Assembly: GCA_003008705.1 (NCBI GenBank)
Contig: PDUO01000008.1
Coordinates: forward strand, 186,001-250,000
Direction: 5' to 3'
Length of the DNA stretch: 64,000 nucleotides
Source: Pezicula radicicola
Lineage: Eukaryota > Ascomycota > Leotiomycetes > Helotiales > Dermateaceae
Shown here: piece after piece, positions 58,009 through 64,000 of the stretch
Numbering within the stretch: the first letter of the stretch is position 1
How the letters are laid out: each line of letters starts with the position of its first letter
Translations under genes and position numbers: made by a program
Notes under the pieces: generated by a model
Databases searched by the model: none
What the model saw: the letters and a program-made list of their open reading frames with translations, nothing else
What the model was told of the DNA's origin: nothing

Positions 58009-58470
58009 ATGTCTCCATCAAAAACAACACACGAAACCAGCAAAGCATACAAAATCCAAAAACATCCAAAAGCAACTAAGGGTACAACTTTGGGAAAACA
58101 CAAAACACCAAAGCATACAACACTCAAACAAACAACCGCAGAGAAAACAGCAAGAGCAGCAGAGCAGAACAAATCAGAGCAGAATGAAGCAGAGAAGAAC
58201 GAAGCAGAGAAGAACGAAGTAGAGCAGAACGAAGTAGAGCAGAAAGAATTAGAACAGGATGAAGCAGAGCAGAACGAATCAGAGCACAGCGATTTTCAGT
58301 TGTCACCCTCTGAACCCATGCCTTTCCCAGGAAACTATTGGGTATGCTCTTGGTGCAGAGTAAGTTCTCTTACAAGTCTTGTAGATTAGAAAGACCAATA
58401 TTTAATTTCCGCACAGGCATCCAACTCGTTCAATTCTACCCGTTGTGGTAGCTGTGGACGGAGTTGTTAG
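58009..58470 (+). CDS. Small protein with pentapeptide repeats and RanBP2-type zinc finger
   Basis: Exon 1 (58009-58359) and exon 2 (58417-58470), joined over a 57-nt intron (GTAAGT...CACAG), give 134 aa. The N-terminal ~45 residues are Lys/Thr/His-rich. Residues about 50-95 are acidic tandem repeats of the type E-x-N-E-x (EQNEA, EKNEA, EKNEV, EQNEV). The C-terminus matches W-x-C-x2-C-x3-N-x6-C-x2-C exactly (WVCSWCRASN...CGSC), the RanBP2-type zinc finger that binds RNA or ubiquitin. The finger is built only when the intron is removed, which strongly supports the splice model; without splicing the frame ends nine codons later. No known orthologue is recalled. A small nucleic-acid- or ubiquitin-binding protein is inferred. 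Confidence 0.7.
58159..58288 (+). repeat. 15-bp tandem repeats coding EQNEx pentapeptides
   Basis: Imperfect 15-bp units (GAGCAGAACGAAGYA type), about eight copies, inside exon 1 of the zinc-finger gene. Length stays a multiple of three, so copy changes would keep frame. Confidence 0.75.
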
Positions 58471-60238
58471 GTCATAGACCTTCCCAGGGAACACTATCTA
58501 GGGCGGACTTCGAAAAGTTTGATGGGAAGATAAACGGGACGAAGAATAATGCAGGAGCGATGCTGCTACTGCTACCAATATCTTCTCTTTACATATAGAT
58601 GGCTTCTAATACTATGATCATTTCATTCTACTTGGGCGTTACCTACAAGGTTTAAATATGTGAATCATGGCTGGCGTTATTGAGAAGAGAAAAGGTTCGC
58701 ATAAAATGTCATCATATAAATAATTGAAATAAATCTTGAAATTCACTGAAGATAATCATATGTTATCCAGTGCCTTTCCCATAAGAACTTGTGTTCGTTT
58801 AGGTGACACAATAGTGGTTTAGTATGCTCTTATGCTACTGTTATTTTCGACTGTTAGATACAGTCACGTGGTAACGAATGCATTTTACTGAAGCAAGTGT
58901 ACCTAGCACATAAAGAAACAGTGGTGAGCTTCTGAGGACTTACATCTACTTTACCTACCTATCTTTGAAATATGAAAAATTGGTCACCATCAAATGATTA
59001 AGGTAGTAACGTCCTTTCGGGAGGACTTTGCAGAATTTCAAGTCCACTTTCCACTTCGCTGCTGCCCAAAGAGTGATCTTTGCCGTCCATCAACAGCTTT
59101 GAAATAAAATTACAAAGTGTACAACGTTAGAAAAGTTCCCTGTGGATACCCCAGACTTTAAGTGACTCGAGGACTCCGTAAATAAGTGGGTTCACTTAGC
59201 GAGGCTGGAAGTAGTTGGCTCGGCTACGTGTCGCCGCGCTGCCACCTCATGAGGCCCTCGATTATTACAGGGCCACGATACTCAAACCCCTCCCAACCAT
59301 TGTGGCAAAGTACTTGAGGCTACGCGTACCTGAATGCCAATAGATGCATGAGGCTTATGTATGACAGTGCGGACCCGATGGGAGCCCATCCGATCCAGTG
59401 CCTGCCTCGCAGTATCAGTTCGTGGTCGCGTGTAGCCAGTCTAAATCGTCCCATTTCATCCCCGATGTCCAATCTTTGGCTAAAAGATGGGTTTGTCTCA
59501 TGACGTAATTTGGTTAACTATACGCTCTCGTGTACTGAGTATGTTGCCACTTCTACCCTATAATTTAGCTTAGTTGGGTGTGTGGGATCTTTTGCAGCCA
59601 ACACGGTAGCGACAACAGTACAAAGGGTCTCAAACTGTAGCACACTGCAATGACATGTGGCAAATGCCTCTGCCAATAGTGGCTAATACCACGTGCTAAC
59701 TTTGTTTCAACGTCTCCCACGAGTTCGAGGTCTTGCGAGATCCACAAATGTCTCTATGGAGAGAACAAGCAGCATTTTCAACTTCGGGCTTTTCTTGTCG
59801 TCATCCAACCTATTACATGATAGAGCTGAGATGAAGCGATTTAGGTACTGGTGCTCGGTATCCTTCGGATCTTCCGGTTGGAAGAGGTCTGTATGGAGAC
59901 GAGGACTGGTGGTATAGCTGCCATGTAATCGAGGAACATTCGAACAGTCACAGTTCGCATTATCTGTCTGCCAACAAGATGCCAACACCTCACCGCCCCG
60001 GTTTCGTGACTCAGGATACCATGTGAGAAGAGACTTGACCTGCTTGATTTTCACCATAAAACCAAAATCTAAGCTCTCTGTACTTTCTTCCAAGTCACTT
60101 CAGATTCAAGCAGGATTTTATTTCATTGCAATTCGCAAAGTCAAAAGACGTACATCTCCAGCTATTTGTTCTCTTCTTCCATCAACTACTTCACCGAAAA
60201 AATCACCAGTCTTAGCTCTTATCACGCAAATCGAAATC
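58471..60238. other. Intergenic, 1.8 kb, no supported gene
   Basis: A relatively GC-rich stretch lies at about 59180-59460. A minus-strand open frame (59707-60093, 128 codons) lacks domains and overlaps the leader of the next gene, so it was not called. Confidence 0.4.
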
Positions 60239-61339
60239 ATGTCCGTCACCTCCGAAGACACAACGGTTCCAGCATCGCTTCCTCACACATTATGTCTCTT
60301 CATTGAGTGTCCACTCAATCAAGAAGGCACCCCGCACCCCGAAGGAGTATACATCGAAAGCAAGGAGAGATTATTCTCTGAGAAGGAACCATTTCCCTCT
60401 CCAGTTATAGCCGAAGCGCTACTTTTCGTCGAGGAAGCGTTCCATCGTGCTTGCAGGGCACTACAGGCCCTGAACGCAGGAGAGGATGTTGAGATGAATG
60501 AAGTCATCTACATGGATTCCGTATCAATTGTAGAACGTTACAGATTCTATCACTCTTCAACACATCTTCCGAGATCACCCATCCAGAAATCAAGGAGGAT
60601 ATCATGGCCCTCATCACTTTCCGACACATATCCAAAAGCCAGAACGCTCCTGCAGGTTACAGACGAGAAGCTAAAGACGATATACGCCATCCAAGAGCAA
60701 GTCAGAAGGGAAATCAGAGAAAAGGTCGGGATTGAAGTCAAGAGCGAGACGATGAAAGACCGCCTCAATCGATTAGAGAAGGAAGTCGGCGAACTTACAC
60801 TCTCCCTTGAGGCTATGAAGAAAGAGAATGAGTCTCTGACTGCACAGGTGCAGAAGTCCCGGATGAACTACTTCAACCTGTTGAATGCTCGACGCCACGG
60901 ATTGCAAATTGAAGGAAGCAATCCAAAAACAAAGGCTGTTCCAGGAGGAATTGTGGCAGAACGTATCGCGGCGGTGGAGAAAAAGATTCAGACTACTCAA
61001 AAGTTGAAGGCTAAGCTGGAGGAAGCAGCTTCCACCCAATTGATGTTGGAGAATGGAGTATCTTACCCTCAAGCACCTCTACCTTCGAGATCCCTGGTTC
61101 TTGCAAGTGAAGAGAGAAGACCCAGCACTTCTGGGCTTGAAAAGAGGATCGTCACACATGGAACGCAGACAGCAACGCAGACAGCAACGGACATACTATT
61201 GGGAAAGGATTCAGAGCAAGGCCTTGCAAAGGATAGCTCAAGTACCGGAAGTCGTTGTAAACCCAACCGTCGATGGTCACGCAAATTTGTGTCCTGGCTG
61301 CCTATTGCTGTTTTGGCCACGGTCGGCCGAGGATTTTAA
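60239..61339 (+). CDS. Coiled-coil protein of unknown function
   Basis: A single exon of 366 aa from the ATG at 60239 (MSVTSEDTT). The frame is open back to 60023, but that part has no clear protein character. The N-terminal half has a compact-looking region (HTLCLFIECPLNQEG, SPVIAEALLFVEEAFHRACRAL). A long heptad-patterned segment runs from about residue 145 to 220 (EKLKTIYAIQEQVRREI, DRLNRLEKEVGELTLSLEAMKKENESL). A second short coil follows at about 250-270 (AAVEKKIQTTQKLKAKLEEAA). The C-terminal tail is Ser/Thr-rich and ends with a basic patch followed by about 17 hydrophobic residues (FVSWLPIAVLATVG). That could be a tail anchor, though only two residues follow. I do not recognise a family. 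A structural or scaffold role is inferred only from the coiled coil. Confidence 0.65.
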   Translation: MSVTSEDTTVPASLPHTLCLFIECPLNQEGTPHPEGVYIESKERLFSEKEPFPSPVIAEALLFVEEAFHRACRALQALNAGEDVEMNEVIYMDSVSIVERYRFYHSSTHLPRSPIQKSRRISWPSSLSDTYPKARTLLQVTDEKLKTIYAIQEQVRREIREKVGIEVKSETMKDRLNRLEKEVGELTLSLEAMKKENESLTAQVQKSRMNYFNLLNARRHGLQIEGSNPKTKAVPGGIVAERIAAVEKKIQTTQKLKAKLEEAASTQLMLENGVSYPQAPLPSRSLVLASEERRPSTSGLEKRIVTHGTQTATQTATDILLGKDSEQGLAKDSSSTGSRCKPNRRWSRKFVSWLPIAVLATVGRGF

Positions 61340-62509
61340 GGGATGAAATTTTTCTTTGGTATGTTCAACTTCTCTTATCCTCTTTTCCCCAATACATTGA
61401 AGTAATACTAACTTTTCAATAAGTTTGAGGTCAGGAGTTTAACAGTCACTTTTATGGAATACTCGCACTCGTTTACCATTCATCATGAAGATCCGGTACC
61501 TTCGTTCGAACTCCCCGAGGCAGGTTTTTTGGGATAAGATTTATAAGAGAGATATTGCTGGAATAGTCAGATCATTTCGGCGATGAGCATACCTTGGCGT
61601 TGGGAGTTTTTCAGTCACTACTGCATAGATTTGCAAGGAAGGAACTTTTTTTTTGTATAGCAGAGGACGAGCTGCATCAATTACTATCCTTATTCTGGAT
61701 CTTTATGTATTATTTAGTATCTGTTTCATTCTACAGGTTACAATTTACTTTGTTTTGTCAGAGAAACTCGCGGTTATAAGTGGTGAAAGCCACTAAATCC
61801 TCATGCTCTGAAACCCTTTTACTCGATGGGACTTAGTACTATGGATTAATCAAGATACAGTTAATAGAGACCTTCTATAAGTATTTGAGCTTTGACAATA
61901 TTCCTCTTAGGCAGAAAGCAGCCTTTGTTGGGTGTGTCCTTTCAGGCGTGAATATTGTGACTATATTTCGTAATGGAGCCCAAGCATAAGATGGCTGAAC
62001 ATTGTTCTTCTATGGCGTAGTGTAGGTGATTGATGTTGTTATTAAATATGTATCATTACAGGAGGCTTGAATCATAATAGAGCTACAGGAAAGTTCTGGA
62101 ACACAATTGATCATTCAGAAAATGCAATTCCAGTATTTGGTTTGAAGAGTAGATATTATTGATGAAGATATTGAGGTTCCACTCTATCTTTCAACACCTG
62201 TAATTTTTCTAAAGTATCAACAGACATGTTTCTAGTTCTCCCTCGCGTCAGCAGAATAACGGGGCCATATGTTCGATCTCGAAAAGATCGCCGCAGTTTC
62301 CAAAAAGAAGCCCGGTATCAACTGCTAGGTACCAGTCTACGGTATGGTGCGCAAGGTTTATGTCAGAACGAATTAAAATCATGGAAACCCAAATTTACAT
62401 TGTGGCTTTCAAAGATTCCTTGCTGTTTTACTTAAGCCAATAGGACATTGAGCTGCTTCTAGGTTTAAAGAGACCTCGCTAGAACTATAGGCCTCCCTCG
62501 CCTTGATTT
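61340..62509. other. Intergenic between convergent genes
   Basis: No supported gene. The open frames at 61594-61779 and 62226-62435 (+) lack motifs. Confidence 0.5.
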
Positions 62510-63662
62510 CTATTCCACATGTATTTTCAAGTGCTTGCCCTTTGGATATGAGAAGACCAAAGCTCGGACTTCGATACTCTCTCGTGGTTGGAACTTGGCC
62601 GGGCAGTTTGGATGGTGAAAAGACGCATGTGGAGCAACTATAAGTCACCCGAGAAAATAAGTTAAGATGGCACTTTAGAAGATGCAATATATATATTCAA
62701 GATGGGGGGACTTGAAAGAAAGAAAGGGAAAAAGAAGACTAACATTTTGCGGCAACATCTCGTCTAGAATCAAAATTCTTAAAGATCAGAACTTCGTCCT
62801 TAGTTTGCTTGCTCATGAAATAAAATTGTTGCTTTGGATTGTGTTGCAGGTACATTGTTGAGCCCATGTAATGTCGTCTGATGTGGTCTGCTTCGACAAG
62901 GTCGTCTTGACTGACTGTACTTCCGTCGCAGATTGCTAACGGCCAGTCTTCTACGGAATCAATCAATGGTCGCCAGACACTATGATAGTATTAGCAGTTA
63001 ACGATATGATCTGAATGAGAGCTTGAGGACGTGCTTTATAATGCGCACTCGACCCTTGAGCAGAAAATCTGCGTCTTCCTTCAGCTGGAGCTGAACCCTC
63101 TTCAAGACTGCTGAGGGACTTTGATCTAAACTTCATCAGACCCAATAGGTGATCTTAGAGACTAGAATTTCTTTTACCTATATGCACATGCAAAGCTGGT
63201 CTGAGCCAGGTTGTCGGACTGTTCAAGTCAATCACCTCACCCTCAACCTCCGGAGCGTTCTTTCTCAACTATAACCATCAGCGTCCCAGTATTCCAGGAC
63301 TAGTCTAAAGAACTTACCCTCCAGTCAAAGAAGAAAATTCGGTCCACATCATCCACCTCAGTTCTCAACAGCGCCTCTACCTCTGGCAGATAGTACTTCT
63401 CCACATGTGCCCGACTGTTGAAATCGGCACTGCTCGTCGGGTGTTTGCGATAAATGAATCCATTCTTATCAAGGCTAGGCTGGAATGGGAGATATCGCAC
63501 ATCATTCGCAAGGAGACACACGTCCTCATAAACTATATTTGTGCTTCGCTGGTCGGTGGCATCTGGGGGAATGTTGATGAATATCTGGAAAGGCTTCTCG
63601 ACCTCGTAGAGTGACTGCCACTTGAGAAACTTGAGGCTGATTGGTAGAGCTTTGGTTTCCAT
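62510..63662 (-). CDS. CmcJ/AsaB-like oxygenase-family protein (GA4 desaturase type)
   Basis: Five exons (63662-63318, 63268-63178, 63125-63035, 62979-62744, 62637-62510) join in frame to 296 aa. Family blocks appear in order: FLKWQSLYEVEKPFQIFINIP, FIYRKHPTS, VEKYYLPEVEALLR, IFFFDWRLRKN, RPALHVHIDQSPSAVLKRV, GRVRIINVWRPL, EDWPLAICDGSTV, and finally SFHHPNCP...RESIEVRALVF. This is the fungal group annotated as CmcJ-like or AsaB hydroxylase/desaturase, often in secondary-metabolite clusters; the reaction of most members is unproven. Intron 3 (63034-62980) starts with GC, not GT, yet its removal restores RIINVW exactly. The start is the ATG at 63662 (METKALP). An in-frame extension to 63788 is possible but unlike the family. 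No cluster backbone gene lies in view, though the window ends soon after. Confidence 0.88.
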
Positions 63663-64000
63663 ACTGTCGGTTTGCTGTAGGTGGCCGTGGTGTCTTATAG
63701 CATGTGCTGATAGTTGGTGCTCATTGAGTTCAACTGAGGACTGTTGATAATTGAAAGAGGTACCCCACCCGTCGCTGACACAATTCATGGGTCACACGGA
63801 ATATTTTTATTATACTGCACAACGCACCAGTTCAACTTAAGTCAAATACAAAATTCATAAATTCGTAATATTTATATTAAAGAATGGTCCTATGTTTTTG
63901 GTTTGATATTTCAGAAGTTGGTTGTACTAGTTTTCAACTTGGTACACTACTCTCTTAATCCCAGCCTTGGCTAATTGACGGAATGTAACGCCACCGCGGT
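63663..64000. other. Upstream region of the CmcJ/AsaB-like gene
   Basis: 5' flank up to the window edge. Nothing else is seen. Confidence 0.5.

Noticed and set aside
59707..60093. 128-codon minus-strand frame before the coiled-coil gene
   Set aside because: No domain, overlaps the probable leader of the plus-strand gene, and composition is unremarkable.

Overview
The window is nuclear DNA of a filamentous ascomycete (Pezizomycotina). Introns are short (about 47-170 nt) with GT...CTNAC...AG signals, and two fungus-specific families recur: HET-domain proteins and 2EXR-domain proteins. One gene encodes peroxisomal malate synthase and another a fungal X325/BIM1-type copper protein. The HET/2EXR abundance would fit a leotiomycete, but that placement is inference. 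No rRNA or canonical tRNA gene was recognised.

Left part (1-23 kb), accessory-like. A glycine-rich gene end is cut by the window edge. It is followed by a decayed GT2 glycosyltransferase and a decayed DUF6604 gene. An intact secreted M28 peptidase precedes a metallophosphoesterase killed by C-to-T type stops. Next come a series of 2EXR genes (two intact, one truncated beside a MITE, two relics), an intact HET gene and an uncharacterised gene. Several stop codons have the CpA-to-TpA look of repeat-induced point mutation (RIP).

Central part (24-35 kb), core metabolism and metal uptake. A six-exon malate synthase ends in the peroxisomal signal SKL. Then come a membrane metalloreductase and, divergently, a Ctr copper transporter. 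About 3.5 kb further on lies a GPI-anchored X325/BIM1-like copper-binding protein. The three could form one route: reduce Cu(II) at the surface, collect it at the wall, import Cu(I). This possible copper-acquisition locus is the most interesting system seen here.

Right part (35-64 kb), mixed. A RIP-like HET pseudogene and a HET N-terminal fragment flank a serine beta-lactamase-like hydrolase gene. They are followed by a full-length ABCC transporter, a 5'-truncated MFS pseudogene facing an intact relative, a diverged protein kinase and a possible structured RNA. Then come a GPI-anchored yapsin-like aspartic protease, a small RanBP2-type zinc-finger protein with pentapeptide repeats, a coiled-coil protein and a CmcJ/AsaB-like oxygenase-family gene with a GC-AG intron. 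Intergenic stretches are AT-rich and often over 1 kb.

Exon boundaries were set by hand from splice signals and reading frame. They have not been tested against RNA data.
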